DNA of 47,915 nt from Nemertoderma westbladi (Eukaryota; Xenacoelomorpha; Nemertodermatida; Nemertodermatidae). Under the pieces are notes generated by a model that searched no databases, was not told where the DNA came from, and worked only from the letters and a program-made list of their open reading frames with translations. The first letter of the stretch is position 1; each line of letters opens with the position of its first letter. Made by a program: the position numbers and the translations under genes. Location of the stretch: the NCBI GenBank assembly GCA_032718475.1, contig JAUCBJ010000582.1:1-47915 (forward strand). The letters are read 5' to 3'. This document shows positions 28,010 to 38,780 of this stretch, piece after piece.

Positions 28010-28501
28010 TCATGGTTGATGTATATATTATATGCAAGTTGTCAGTGACAAACAGGCAGTATGGGGTCTGACTGGCTGAAAATAGATCTAGTAGTGGTAA
28101 ACGTTATCGGCCTAACGGCCTGCTTCAGACTATAATTAAAGTAAGCAATTATAAAACTAACAATTAAAATTCAAAATTCCCTCCACCAACACCAAGTAGA
28201 ACATGAAACCAAACGAAGACGGGGGGGGGGGGGGCTACAGATGCTATATGCTGTAAATACTAAATACAGTATACACATTAATTGGGTCAGAACAAAATAG
28301 TGTTGCACTGTGAAATTCAAATAGTAATTTTAGAACGCATAAACTATAAACGACGGAGTAGTATTGCAAGCGGTGGGTGAAATCAAAATACCATAGAATT
28401 AGAATTGCATCGTAATTTATAACGCGCGAAATGTGGGGAAGAAAAATATTATAATAGATTAAATTATTAAATTGTAACGCGTCAAATATAAGCACACAGT
28501 A
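28010..28501 (-). repeat. Left inverted terminus of the giant element
   Basis: Begins TCATGGTTGATGTATATATT, contains a hammerhead-like hairpin (28091-28130) and a G14 tract (28221-28234), and ends in one degenerate minisatellite unit and spacer on the minus strand. Matches the reverse complement of 39189-39675 nearly base for base. Confidence 0.93.
28091..28130 (-). ncRNA. Hammerhead-like hairpin, left terminus
   Basis: The minus strand reads CTGAAGCAGGCCGTTAGGCC then GATAACGTTTACC. The GGCC-GTTA-GGCC hairpin between CTGA and GA mimics stem II of a hammerhead, but the core (CTGAAGC for CTGATGA, GATAAC for GAAAC) is altered, so cleavage is doubtful. Confidence 0.35.
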
Positions 28502-28549
28502 TCAACAACGGAGTAGTTTGTTTATACTGTATGCTCATATTTGACGCGT
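28477..28549. repeat. Imperfect palindrome at the TIR/minisatellite junction
   Basis: ACGCGTCAAATATAAGCACA (28477-28496) is mirrored by 28530-28549 across a 23-bp loop containing AACGGAGTAGT. It marks where minus-strand terminus sequence meets the plus-strand array spacer. Confidence 0.85.
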
Positions 28550-28618
28550 AATAATTTAATTATTTAACCTATTATGATATTTTTCTTCACCACATTTTGC
28601 GCGTTAAATTTACGATGC

Positions 28619-31600
28619 AATTCTACAGTATTTCGATTTCTCTCACCCCTTACAATACCACTCCGTTGTTTATATTCTACAGTATTTCGATTTCTCTCAC
28701 CCCTTACAATACTACTCCGTTGTTTATATTCTATAGTATTTCGATTTCTCTCACCCCTTACAATACCACTCCGTTGTTTATATTTTATAGTATTTCGATT
28801 TCACTCACCCCTTACAATACTACTCCGTTGTTTATATTCTATAGTATTTCGATTTCTCTCACCCCTTACAATACCACTCCGTTGTTTATATTCTATAGTA
28901 TTTCGATTTCTCTCACCCCTTACAATACCACTCCGTTGTTTATATTCTATAGTATTTCGATTTCACTCACCCCTTACAATACCACTCCGTTGTTTATATT
29001 CTATAGTATTTCGATTTCTCTCACCCCTTACAATACCACTCCGTTGTTTATATTCTATAGTATTTCGATTTCACTCACCCCTTACAATACTACTCCGTTG
29101 TTTATATTCTATAGTATTTCGATTTCACTCACCCCTTACAATACTACTCCGTTGTTTATATTCTATAGTATTTCGATTTCACTCACCCCTTACAATACTA
29201 CTCCGTTGTTTATATTCTATAGTATTTCGATTTCTCTCACCCCTTACAATACCACTCCGTTGTTTATATTTTATAGTATTTCGATTTCACTCACCCCTTA
29301 CAATACTACTCCGTTGTTTATATTCTATAGTATTTCGATTTCACTCACCCCTTACAATACCACTCCGTTGTTTATATTCTATAGTATTTCGATTTCACTC
29401 ACCCCTTACAATACCACTCCGTTGTTTATATTCTATAGTATTTCGATTTCACTCACCCCTTACAATACCACTCCGTTGTTTATATTCTATAGTATTTCGA
29501 TTTCACTCACCCCTTACAATACCACTCCGTTGTTTATATTCTACAGTATTTCGATTTCTCTCACCCCTTACAATACCACTCCGTTGTTTATATTCTATAG
29601 TATTTCGATTTCTCTCACCCCTTACAATACCACTCCGTTGTTTATATTCTATAGTATTTCGATTTCACTCACCCCTTACAATACCACTCCGTTGTTTATA
29701 TTCTACAGTATTTCGATTTCACTCACCCCTTACAATACCACTCCGTTGTTTATATTCTACAGTATTTCGATTTCTCTCACCCCTTACAATACCACTCCGT
29801 TGTTTATATTCTACAGTATTTCGATTTCTCTCACCCCTTACAATACCACTCCGTTGTTTATATTCTATAGTATTTCGATTTCTCTCACCCCTTACATTAC
29901 TACCCCGTTGTTTATACTGTGTGCTCATATTTGACGCGTTACAATTTAATTATTTAACCTATTATGATATTTTTCTTCACCACATTTTGCGCGTTAAATT
30001 TACGATGCAATTCTACAGTATTTCGATTTCTCTCACCCCTTACAATACCACTCCGTTGTTTATATTCTATAGTATTTCGATTTCACTCACCCCTTACAAT
30101 ACTACTCCGTTGTTTATATTCTATAGTATTTCGATTTCACTCACCCCTTACAATACTACTCCGTTGTTTATATTCTATAGTATTTCGATTTCACTCACCC
30201 CTTACAATACTACTCCGTTGTTTATATTCTATAGTATTTCGATTTCTCTCACCCCTTACAATACCACTCCGTTGTTTATATTTTATAGTATTTCGATTTC
30301 ACTCACCCCTTACAATACTACTCCGTTGTTTATATTCTATAGTATTTCGATTTCTCTCACCCCTTACAATACCACTCCGTTGTTTATATTCTATAGTATT
30401 TCGATTTCACTCACCCCTTACAATACCACTCCGTTGTTTATATTCTATAGTATTTCGATTTCACTCACCCCTTACAATACTACTCCGTTGTTTATATTCT
30501 ATAGTATTTCGATTTCACTCACCCCTTACAATACCACTCCGTTGTTTATATTCTATAGTATTTCGATTTCACTCACCCCTTACAATACCACTCCGTTGTT
30601 TATATTCTATAGTATTTCGATTTCTCTCACCCCTTACAATACCACTCCGTTGTTTATATTCTATAGTATTTCGATTTCACTCACCCCTTACAATACTACT
30701 CCGTTGTTTATATTCTATAGTATTTCGATTTCACTCACCCCTTACAATACCACTCCGTTGTTTATATTCTATAGTATTTCGATTTCACTCACCCCTTACA
30801 ATACCACTCCGTTGTTTATATTCTATAGTATTTCGATTTCACTCACCCCTTACAATACCACTCCGTTGTTTATATTCTATAGTATTTCGATTTCTCTCAC
30901 CCCTTACAATACTACTCCGTTGTTTATATTCTATAGTATTTCGATTTCACTCACCCCTTACAATACCACTCCGTTGTTTATATTCTATAGTATTTCGATT
31001 TCTCTCACCCCTTACAATACCACTCCGTTGTTTATATTCTATAGTATTTCGATTTCTCTCACCCCTTACAATACCACTCCGTTGTTTATATTCTATAGTA
31101 TTTCGATTTCACTCACCCCTTACAATACTACCCCGTTGTTTATACTGTGTGCTTATATTTGACGCGTTACAATTTAATTATTTAACCTATTATGATATTT
31201 TTCTTCCCCACATTTTGCGCGTTAAATTTACGATGCAATTCTACAGTATTTCGATTTCTCTCACCCCTTACAATACCACTCCGTTGTTTATATTCTATAG
31301 TATTTCGATTTCACTCACCCCTTACAATACCACTCCGTTGTTTATATTCTATAGTATTTCGATTTCTCTCACCCCTTACAATACCACTCCGTTGTTTATA
31401 TTCTATAGTATTTCGATTTCACTCACCCCTTACAATACTACTCCGTTGTTTATATTCTATAGTATTTCGATTTCACTCACCCCTTACAATACCACTCCGT
31501 TGTTTATATTCTATAGTATTTCGATTTCTCTCACCCCTTACAATACCACTCCGTTGTTTATATTCTACAGTATTTCGATTTCTCTCACCCCTTACAATAC

Positions 31601-32080
31601 CACTCCGTTGTTTATATTCTATAGTATTTCGATTTCACTCACCCCTTACAATACCACTCCGTTGTTTATATTCTATAGTATTTCGATTTCACTCACCCCT
31701 TACAATACTACTCCGTTGTTTATACTGTGTGCTTATATTTGACGCGTTACAATTTAATTATTTAACCTATTATGATATTTTTCTTCCCCACATTTTGCGC
31801 GTTAAATTTACGATGCAATTCTACAGTATTTCGATTTCTCTCACCCCTTACAATACCACTCCGTTGTTTATATTCTATAGTATTTCGATTTCACTCACCC
31901 CTTACAATACTACTCCGTTGTTTATACTGTGTGCTTATATTTGACGCGTTACAATTTAATTATTTAACCTATTATGATATTTTTCTTCCCCACATTTTGC
32001 GCGTTAAATTTACGATGCAATTCTACAGTATTTCGATTTCACACACTCCTTACAATACCACTCCGTTGTTTATATTCTAC
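28619..32080 (+). repeat. 54-bp minisatellite in five arrays separated by 98-bp spacers
   Basis: The 54-bp unit includes TATTTCGATTTCTCTCACCC and CTTACAATACCACTCCGTTG. About 24 units (28619-29919), 21 (30011-31140), 9 (31240-31724), 2 (31823-31925) and 1 (32020-32080) are each preceded by the same spacer of about 98 bp (GTGCTCATATTTGACGCG to TTTACGATGCAA). Units vary at four or five fixed positions (TCTCTC/TCACTC, ACCACT/ACTACT, CTACAG/CTATAG). Because 54 is divisible by three, all frames stay open for long distances; this is not evidence of coding. Confidence 0.97.
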
Positions 32081-33220
32081 AGTTGTAAGGGTCCAGTAGT
32101 ATACCGCTTACCAGATCCTAGTAACGATGTATCTTACTATGAGACTCTAGTAATGTATACGGGCTCGTACAGTATCTGACAACAAATCCCAGTCCAGGAT
32201 ATCTAAACAAACAGATACAGTACACAAACGACTACTGGCGAGGAACAGAGCCTAGTATCTATTTTATGTACGTGAGCGGGTCTAATGCCTACGTACTAGA
32301 CAGAAGGATACCTGTCCTCTAACCGGTGAGGCAGATGTACAGTTACAGTAACAGACCAAACTCACGGGAAAACAATCCCCGCGCAGCGAATCCTAACTAT
32401 CACTGACAGTCTTAAATACAGTAACTTGCCGCGGTGTGATTTATATGGTTTATATACGAGCTAGTGGGTTAACAGACCTAGCGTAACAACACTGATTCAG
32501 TCCTAAAATCAGTCGAAAAGGGTCGTGCCTAAATGTAACAATAACTGATCCCCCTGTACGAAATCAGTCTAAAAGGTCAGGCCTAAATGTAACAATAACT
32601 GCTGGACAGAAACCAACAGTTTAATAACGAAAGTGAAATACTCCTTATTTTGCCGCAACTAAATCAGATCCTAAATTTACAAATACAGACAATTTCCACC
32701 TAAAGTAATGTATAGTGCGCTATAGCTAGTAGAACTTTAAGGGCATTATGTTTTAGGGCGTGTGTGTGTGTGTTACAAATAAAACAATTTCGTGTAATTC
32801 CTTTTACTAGGTTTTAGTGATTTTCTGACTAAATGATACCGTGCGCTAGCTACTAAAATAAACTAGTCGCGTTTTGTAGAACTTTATACTCACGAATGAC
32901 GTCAAAGCTCTCTCCTTCCTATTCACAACCCAATGGGCAACCACAGTGTTAGTAACTACACCCGTGATCGGCACTAATACCAGATTCTGGTTGTAAGATA
33001 AGAATAGGGGTTAATCGCTACCGTACGTTAGCTGATCTGGTATACTAATTTAATTCTAGAACTTTGTTGCTGCGGTAGTTAGCAGCAATACCTATCAGTA
33101 CGTGGCAAGGCGCGGTAGGATATTAATAAACCTCCCTAGGCCAAGCAGTGTGCCGGTAGCAGAAATACTCCTTGCCTGATCAAATAGCTAACTCCAGACA
33201 GGGGGGGGGGGGGGGGGTAC
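32081..33220. other. Unique AT-rich segment of the giant element, left of gypsy
   Basis: Non-coding. It includes a diverged tandem pair near 32505-32610 (CCTAAATGTAACAATAACTG at 32528 and 32581), a (GT)n run near 32760-32774 and a G17 tract at 33201-33217 next to the gypsy insertion. It joins 37838 when the gypsy element is removed. Confidence 0.6.
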
Positions 33221-33492
33221 TGTAGCGGCGTTATTCTCAATGAATAAATCGAAGCGCGGGTTATTATGTATTATAATAATAGTTAGCAATGCATTGCTAC
33301 TGTAAAGATATAGATATACCGGGATAGGGCCGCAGTCATCCGTATAGCACACAGCGTGCCGGTACTGCAGTGTACGGTACCAAAAGATGATAGATGGACA
33401 GTCTGTATGTAAAACTCCACATCGTCCGTTGCTAGGCAACTAGGGACGCCACTACTGTATATCTCCTAAGTCCCGCATACAGTATCGCTACA
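33221..33492 (-). repeat. Gypsy 3' LTR
   Basis: 272 bp, TGTAGCGGCG...TATCGCTACA. No difference from 37566-37837 was seen by eye. On the minus strand it starts TGTAGCGATACTG and ends CCGCTACA. Confidence 0.97.
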
Positions 33493-33512
33493 TAACCCCC
33501 CCTCAAGTGTGG
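33493..33512 (-). promoter_or_regulatory. Gypsy polypurine tract
   Basis: On the minus strand TTGAGGGGGGGTTA lies directly before the 3' LTR, the expected place and composition for the plus-strand primer. Confidence 0.75.
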
Positions 33513-33546
33513 TAACACGATAAATCCCTAATAGTGGCGATGAATG

Positions 33547-36500
33547 TTAGGTGGTATATCTTTCCGGACGGCGGACCTGTCGGCCGGAACGAGTCTGAAA
33601 CGTGGACGACGTCGTGGTGGGAGGTTTCGAGTGGGCCTTGGGCCTGGCGTAAGGACTGGTATGTCGTGCTGGAGTGGCTGCTACGGCAGCGTAGGAAGGC
33701 GCCGGAAGGTCGGGATCTGACGAAGATGCCGACGGTGCCGGTGGGATCGTGGGCGGCCGCGGAATGAAGGCAATCTTCAGTCTGTCGATGGAGACATGAT
33801 CCAGGCGGCCATTGAGGTCAAGGAGGAAAGTTTTTGGCTCCACCTTAATGATTTTGTAGGGGCCAGCATAGGGGCGGTTGAGAGGTCCTACATGACCACC
33901 ACGGCGTACATACACGTAACCTGTCGAGGCCAGGGATGCCGGGATGTGGGAGGTTGACGGTGAGCCGTGGAAGTTTGTCGGCGGGGGAACAGCTGACTTG
34001 AGGCGTTCCTTGAGGTCGGAGACGAAAGCTGAGGTTGGAGTCTCTGTTCGCGCGGACCCAGGGCCCACGAACTCGCCAGGCACGTGGAGGGGGGTGCCAT
34101 AGACGAGGTCGGCGGGTGAGCAGCCAGGGTCCTCCTTCCAAGCCGTCCTGATCCCGAGTAGGACTAGTGGGAGTTCGTCCATCCATTTCGGTCCATGTAG
34201 GCGGGCCTTGAGCGATGCCTTGAGTTGGCGATGGAGTCGCTCGATCATCCCATTCGCCTGTGGGTGGTAGGATGTAGTAGTGGAGGCCGAGATCCCGAGG
34301 AGGTTGTGAAGCTCGGCCCACAGGTGAGAGGTAAACTGCGCCCCGCGATCGGAGGTGATGTCCCCGGGTATCCCGAACCTGGCGATCCAGCCCCGTAGAA
34401 GTGCGCGGGCACACGTCTCAGCGGTGGCGTCGATAATGGGGATGGCCTCAGGCCACCGTGTGAACCTGTCGATGATTGTGAATAGGTAGCCGTGGCCTTC
34501 CGATGGTGGAAGTGGACCAACGATGTCTACGTGGAGGCTCTCGAATCGGGCCTCAGGGGCAGGGCGACTTTCTAGTGGCGCATGGACATGGCGGCCGACC
34601 TTGGAGGCCTGGCAGGCGGCGCACTCGAGGCAGCGTCGGCGCACGTCTTTCTTCATCCCATGCCAGATAAAACGCTCGGAGATGGCGCGGATGGTGGGCT
34701 TTGGACCGACATGTGAGAGGCCATGGATGGCCTCGAAGATCCGGCCGCGCCAGCCATCCGGGACGACGGGGCGGTTCCGGCCCGTCGAGGTGTCGCACAA
34801 GACCGTGAAGTCGCGGCATGGTATGTCGGCCAGGTGGAGGCCGGAAATGGATGTCCTGTAGGCCGAGATCTCGACCGAGGCGGCTGTCTGAGCCACGGCT
34901 AGGGCGGCAAAGTCGACCTCGGGCGCGAGGAGAGCACCGACTAGTGGGTTAGAGGCGGGTGTGCAGTCGTCGGACCGGGAAAGAGCGTCGGCGACGACGT
35001 TGGCCTTACCGGAAATGTGTCGGACGTCGGTAGAGAATTCCGACACAAAGGCCAAGTGGCGTGTCTGGCGGGGGGAACGCTCGGCGGTGTTGGCGAATGC
35101 GAAGGTCAGAGGGCGGTGGTCAGTGTAGATAATGAAGGGCCGGCCCTCGACGAAATGTCGGAAATGGCAGATGGCCGCGAACATGGCGAGGAGCTCGCGG
35201 TCAAAAACGCTGTATTTCTTCTCGGCCGAGGACAACTTGCGGGAGAAGAAAGCGAGTGGCTGCCAGTCCTCTGAAGCCGATGCGCGCTGATCGAGGGAGG
35301 CTCCTATGGCGGTGCCGGAGGCGTCGCACGACACAGACAGGAAGTCGGATGTCCGGGGGTGGCACAATAGAGCGGCGTCGGCGAGGGCACGCTTGGCGGC
35401 GGCGAATGCGTTGGCACACTCAGAGTTCCAAGCAAACGCACCAGGGGTGGACTTGGTGGCCTCGTGGAGAGGGGCGAGGCATCCTGCGATGTTGGGGAGG
35501 AAACGGTGATAGTAGTTCAGCATCCCCAGAAATCGCTGTAGCCCGGCCTTGTCTGTCGGGGTGGAGAACTCTAGGACTGCTTTAACTTTGGAGAGCAGTG
35601 GCCGAACGCCGGTGGCGGACACGAGGTGGCCGAGGTATTCGATCTCTGTCTGGCCGAACACACATTTCTTCCGCTGGACGACGAGGCCGTTGTCTGCGAG
35701 GAGGCGGAAGACATGGCGGAGGTGGTCGATGTGTTCGGCCTCGGACTTGCTGGACACGAGTATGTCATCGAGGTAGACGAAAACATATGGTATACCACGA
35801 AGGACGGCATCCATCAGCCTCTGGAAAGCCTGGGCGGCGTTCTTAAGGCCAAAAGGCATTCTCAAGAACTCCCAGAGGCCGAAGGGAGTGATAATGGCCG
35901 TCTTGGGGACGTCGCTGGCATGGACGGGGACCTGGTGGTAGCTGCGGGCGAGGTCTATCTTTGAAAATATGACATTGCCAGCCAGGCCACCGTTAAAGTC
36001 CTGGATGTGGGGGAGCGGGTAGCGGTCCCCCACTGTCGCCTCGTTCAGTCGGCGGAAATCGCCACAAGGCCGCGATCCACCGTCGGGTTTTGACACGATG
36101 TGAAGCGGAGATGCCCATGGGGAGCAAGAACGCCGGATTATTCCGAGTTCTTCCATTTTTGCGAACTCGGCCTTCGCAACAGCCAGCTTCTCGGGGTCGA
36201 GCCGGCGGGCGCGAGCATGAAGTGGTGGTCCCTCCGTGACTATATGATGCTCGATGCCGTGCTTGTTGACATCGCCGAGTTCGAATCGGGGAATGACGAC
36301 CTCCGGAAATTCGTCGATTATCCGGTCGAAAGCTGAGATGGCGGCAAGGTGGAGGCCTGAGATACCTCCATGGAAGGACGAGGCGAAAGCGGGGAAGATA
36401 GTTCCATCGTCGAGAGATATGAGGCGGCGGTTGCGGAGGTCGATGGCCAGGTTATTTTCGGCGAAGAAATCCGCCCCGAGGATGGCCTTGGGGACGTCGG

Positions 36501-36831
36501 CGACAGCGAAGTCGAAAGAGAAATCCCTGGGTGTAGCCTTACCGAGGCGGAAGGAGAAGGAACGGTCTCCCCACGTCGAAATTGAAGAGCCGTTAGCTGC
36601 GAGAAGGGGAGGAGAGCGGGTTCGGGTTGCACGGTCGGCAGCCGAGGCCGGAATGACGGAGACCTCGGCTCCGCAGTCCACTAGGAAGGTGCAGCCAGTG
36701 CGGCTGTCCTCTACCATAATAGTTTTCTGCCCCTTCCTGGAGACGCCAACCGCAGGGACTAGCGGCCGGCGCCGGCGTTTCCCGGCGGTTTGGAGGGGCC
36801 GGAACGTTTGACGAGGGAGGCTAGCGGGCAT
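33547..36831 (-). CDS. pol: Gypsy Pol: protease, RT, RNase H, integrase
   Basis: 1094 codons, uninterrupted. Protease: FLVDCGAEVSVIPAS near residue 50. RT with SPLHIVSKPDGGSRPCGDFR, the NAAQAFQRLMD patch and catalytic YVFVYLDDILV near residue 355. RNase H: LSVSCDASGTAIGASL, then FDRELLAM and YTDHRPL. Integrase: zinc domain H...H...CLECAAC, then catalytic HVDIVGPL, ITSDRGAQF and NGMIERLHR. A GPYK-type module (YAGPYKIIKV) follows, with a proline-rich basic tail. It overlaps gag by about 70 bases in the -1 frame, so it is probably made by -1 frameshifting; the Met at 36831 need not be used. The protease has DCGA where DTGA or DSGA is usual. Otherwise all catalytic residues are present and the element looks competent. 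Confidence 0.96.
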   Translation of the reverse strand: MPASLPRQTFRPLQTAGKRRRRPLVPAVGVSRKGQKTIMVEDSRTGCTFLVDCGAEVSVIPASAADRATRTRSPPLLAANGSSISTWGDRSFSFRLGKATPRDFSFDFAVADVPKAILGADFFAENNLAIDLRNRRLISLDDGTIFPAFASSFHGGISGLHLAAISAFDRIIDEFPEVVIPRFELGDVNKHGIEHHIVTEGPPLHARARRLDPEKLAVAKAEFAKMEELGIIRRSCSPWASPLHIVSKPDGGSRPCGDFRRLNEATVGDRYPLPHIQDFNGGLAGNVIFSKIDLARSYHQVPVHASDVPKTAIITPFGLWEFLRMPFGLKNAAQAFQRLMDAVLRGIPYVFVYLDDILVSSKSEAEHIDHLRHVFRLLADNGLVVQRKKCVFGQTEIEYLGHLVSATGVRPLLSKVKAVLEFSTPTDKAGLQRFLGMLNYYHRFLPNIAGCLAPLHEATKSTPGAFAWNSECANAFAAAKRALADAALLCHPRTSDFLSVSCDASGTAIGASLDQRASASEDWQPLAFFSRKLSSAEKKYSVFDRELLAMFAAICHFRHFVEGRPFIIYTDHRPLTFAFANTAERSPRQTRHLAFVSEFSTDVRHISGKANVVADALSRSDDCTPASNPLVGALLAPEVDFAALAVAQTAASVEISAYRTSISGLHLADIPCRDFTVLCDTSTGRNRPVVPDGWRGRIFEAIHGLSHVGPKPTIRAISERFIWHGMKKDVRRRCLECAACQASKVGRHVHAPLESRPAPEARFESLHVDIVGPLPPSEGHGYLFTIIDRFTRWPEAIPIIDATAETCARALLRGWIARFGIPGDITSDRGAQFTSHLWAELHNLLGISASTTTSYHPQANGMIERLHRQLKASLKARLHGPKWMDELPLVLLGIRTAWKEDPGCSPADLVYGTPLHVPGEFVGPGSARTETPTSAFVSDLKERLKSAVPPPTNFHGSPSTSHIPASLASTGYVYVRRGGHVGPLNRPYAGPYKIIKVEPKTFLLDLNGRLDHVSIDRLKIAFIPRPPTIPPAPSASSSDPDLPAPSYAAVAATPARHTSPYARPKAHSKPPTTTSSTFQTRSGRQVRRPERYTT

Positions 36832-37523
36832 CGGCCGTGTTCGCAGTTGCGAGCAGAATCCCCGAACCGGCTGTGGTAGTAACAGAGTTCCTGAGACGAT
36901 GACGAGGAACGTGGTGCTCCGGGGCGGCGGACAGCGGAGACGCCTGACACTGGGTTCGAGGCCTCCATGATGCGGTCTGCGTCTTTGGCCAACTCCTCGA
37001 TGTTCGTTTTGTTCGAACCGGCAAGGACGCGTCGCACCTCCACTGGGAGAAGCTGAAAGTATAACGCCCGAAGGAGTGTCTCGGGGTCGGCGTTCAGGCC
37101 CTGGATGTGCCGGAGGAGAGCGGTTGGGCGGCGGTCCCCGATGCCGGAGAGACGGAGAAGTTCGGCATCCTTCGAGGCCTGAGTGCGGCCGAAGGCTTCC
37201 GTGAGGGCCTTCTTGAGGGTAGGGTAGGCATCGGTGGTGGGTGGTTCCATGACGATTTTCCGGACCTCGGCGGCAGTGGCATTATCAAGTGCAGAGACGA
37301 TGTAGTGAAACTTCGTCTTGTCTGCAGTAATGTTTCGAATGTCAAATTGTGCCTCCACTTGAGTGAACCACAAGTCTGGGTCGTTGGTCCAGAAGGTGGG
37401 GAGCTTGAGGGAGACTGCAGATACAGCGGCGGCCGGGGCGGCTGCGGCGGCAGCCGCTGGAGCCACGTTGAGGCCTTGAATGGCCTCGGCCAAAGCCTGG
37501 ATGTCGGCAGCTTCAAGGGGCAT
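36759..37523 (-). CDS. gag: Gypsy Gag
   Basis: Start ATG at 37523 (MPLEAADIQALAEAIQGLN). An Ala-rich stretch follows, then the capsid-like core LPTFWTNDPDLWFTQVEAQF and LLRHIQGLNADPETLLRALY, ending in a Cys/His tail (LCYYHSRFGDSARNCEHGRC) instead of a classical CCHC knuckle, as in mag-like Gags. 254 residues. The frame is open further upstream into the LTR, but 37523 is the first Met in the Gag-like part and lies just after the PBS. It forms the particle shell and packages element RNA. Confidence 0.92.
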   Translation of the reverse strand: MPLEAADIQALAEAIQGLNVAPAAAAAAAPAAAVSAVSLKLPTFWTNDPDLWFTQVEAQFDIRNITADKTKFHYIVSALDNATAAEVRKIVMEPPTTDAYPTLKKALTEAFGRTQASKDAELLRLSGIGDRRPTALLRHIQGLNADPETLLRALYFQLLPVEVRRVLAGSNKTNIEELAKDADRIMEASNPVSGVSAVRRPGAPRSSSSSQELCYYHSRFGDSARNCEHGRCPLASLVKRSGPSKPPGNAGAGR

Positions 37524-37547
37524 GGTATGATGAGGTCGGAAGTTTGC

Positions 37548-37565
37548 GAGTGCCGGGTCACCAAA
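37548..37565 (-). promoter_or_regulatory. Gypsy primer-binding site
   Basis: On the minus strand TTTGGTGACCCGGCACTC follows the 5' LTR. TGGTGACCC after two or three bases is the arrangement seen in many mag-like elements. The matching tRNA was not determined. Confidence 0.65.
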
Positions 37566-37837
37566 TGTAGCGGCGTTATTCTCAATGAATAAATCGAAGC
37601 GCGGGTTATTATGTATTATAATAATAGTTAGCAATGCATTGCTACTGTAAAGATATAGATATACCGGGATAGGGCCGCAGTCATCCGTATAGCACACAGC
37701 GTGCCGGTACTGCAGTGTACGGTACCAAAAGATGATAGATGGACAGTCTGTATGTAAAACTCCACATCGTCCGTTGCTAGGCAACTAGGGACGCCACTAC
37801 TGTATATCTCCTAAGTCCCGCATACAGTATCGCTACA
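37566..37837 (-). repeat. Gypsy 5' LTR
   Basis: 272 bp, same sequence as 33221-33492. Followed by the duplication GTAC. Confidence 0.97.
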
Positions 37838-38480
37838 GTACTAATGTACGTTCTACAAAGCGAACCGGTACCAAACAGTCAGTGCTACGACTCACTAAAT
37901 TATGGAACATATGCTGTCCGTACCTAATATGTACTCGTGTACTGACGAATGGCAATAGTTCGCACCTGTAGGAAGTACAGGTTAACCCAGGGATTCGTAG
38001 GACTTGACAAAGGGGGGGGGGGGGTTGTCTGGATATAATTATTTGATCCTAAATTTGCGGCGTCCAGTACGGTGTCATGCTTACCCTGATCTATAGGTCT
38101 TACGGCGGGCAAGGGCGTCGAACAAAGTCTTACCTTCTCACAAAGCGGGCGCTGCATAGCAAGTTGAGTATTTCGAAGGGCAAAGGGGGTGCGCGGTCGA
38201 TCCAATGTGGGCGCTAGCGTGTTGTGGACATCCCTTCCCTGCGTTGCTTACGGCCTAACGATCTAGGCTGCCATCTCCCTGATGTTTGGCTGTCCCAAAG
38301 TTGGACCAAAGGAAAACATGTTCAGGAATTTGCAGTATATTTACAGTTTTACAAAGAATTATCAAACGAAGTTTCAACAAGAAACCGAAATAAACTAATT
38401 TTAACTAATATAGAGATGGGTTTTTACAAGAGTAAGGTGGTGTTATTAGGTGGTGTTATAAGGTGATAACCGAAGGCAAA
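37838..38480. other. Unique segment of the giant element, right of gypsy
   Basis: No convincing gene. It has a G13 tract at 38012-38024 and a GC-richer stretch at 38060-38260 (CAAGGGCGTCGAAC, CAAAGGGGGTGCGCGG) with short open frames that lack recognisable motifs. Confidence 0.55.
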
Positions 38481-38715
38481 CCGGCCCTTTTATACTAAAT
38501 ATCGCACATGGAAACTAAACAGAATTTTCCACAGCTTCACATTTAAGCAATAAAGTGCTTCGTGCCCTATGATTGACCCAGCTCATCGTTCAACGCAGTC
38601 CGGCCCTTACACTAATCTGGGACATGGAATCCTAACAGAATTTTCCACTGCCTCACATTTGAGCAATAAGGTAATTTATGCCCTATGATTGGCCTGGCTC
38701 ATTATTCGCTACGTT
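38481..38715 (+). repeat. Diverged tandem duplication, about 118-bp unit
   Basis: Two blocks share CCGGCCCTT, CACATGGAA / GACATGGAA, ACAGAATTTTCCAC, CTCACATTTGAGCAATAA and GCCCTATGATTG. They are about 85% alike and contain CCAAT-like ATGATTG motifs. Confidence 0.85.
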
Positions 38716-38780
38716 GTACGCTTCTCATTGGCCTACCAATTAGCACCAAACGAAAATAAATGGTCCCAAAATACAAATTT

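Larger units (their letters stand above)
33221..37837 (-). mobile_element. Intact Ty3/gypsy retrotransposon (mag-like), 4.6 kb
   Basis: Two 272-bp LTRs, identical by eye, flank open gag and pol frames on the minus strand. A 4-bp duplication GTAC lies on both sides (33217-33220 and 37838-37841). PBS- and PPT-like sequences are in place. GC content of the coding part is far higher than its surroundings. The zinc-binding Gag tail and pol order PR-RT-RH-IN fit the mag/Mdg-like group common in arthropods and other invertebrates. It is the youngest and most complete element in the window. Confidence 0.96.

Noticed and set aside
28619-32080. CRISPR-like regular repeats
   Set aside because: The 54-bp units are contiguous with no unique spacers, the 98-bp spacers are identical to each other, and the setting is eukaryotic.
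28574-32179. Very long open frames (up to 862 codons) across the 54-bp repeats
   Set aside because: The unit is 54 bp, a multiple of three without stops in two frames, so frames stay open automatically. Both overlapping frames are equally open and synonymous preference is absent, so this is not evidence of a repeat protein.
33534-37592. Several plus-strand and alternate-frame ORFs of 60-190 codons
   Set aside because: They are shadows of the GC-rich gypsy gag and pol genes on the minus strand and have no motifs of their own.
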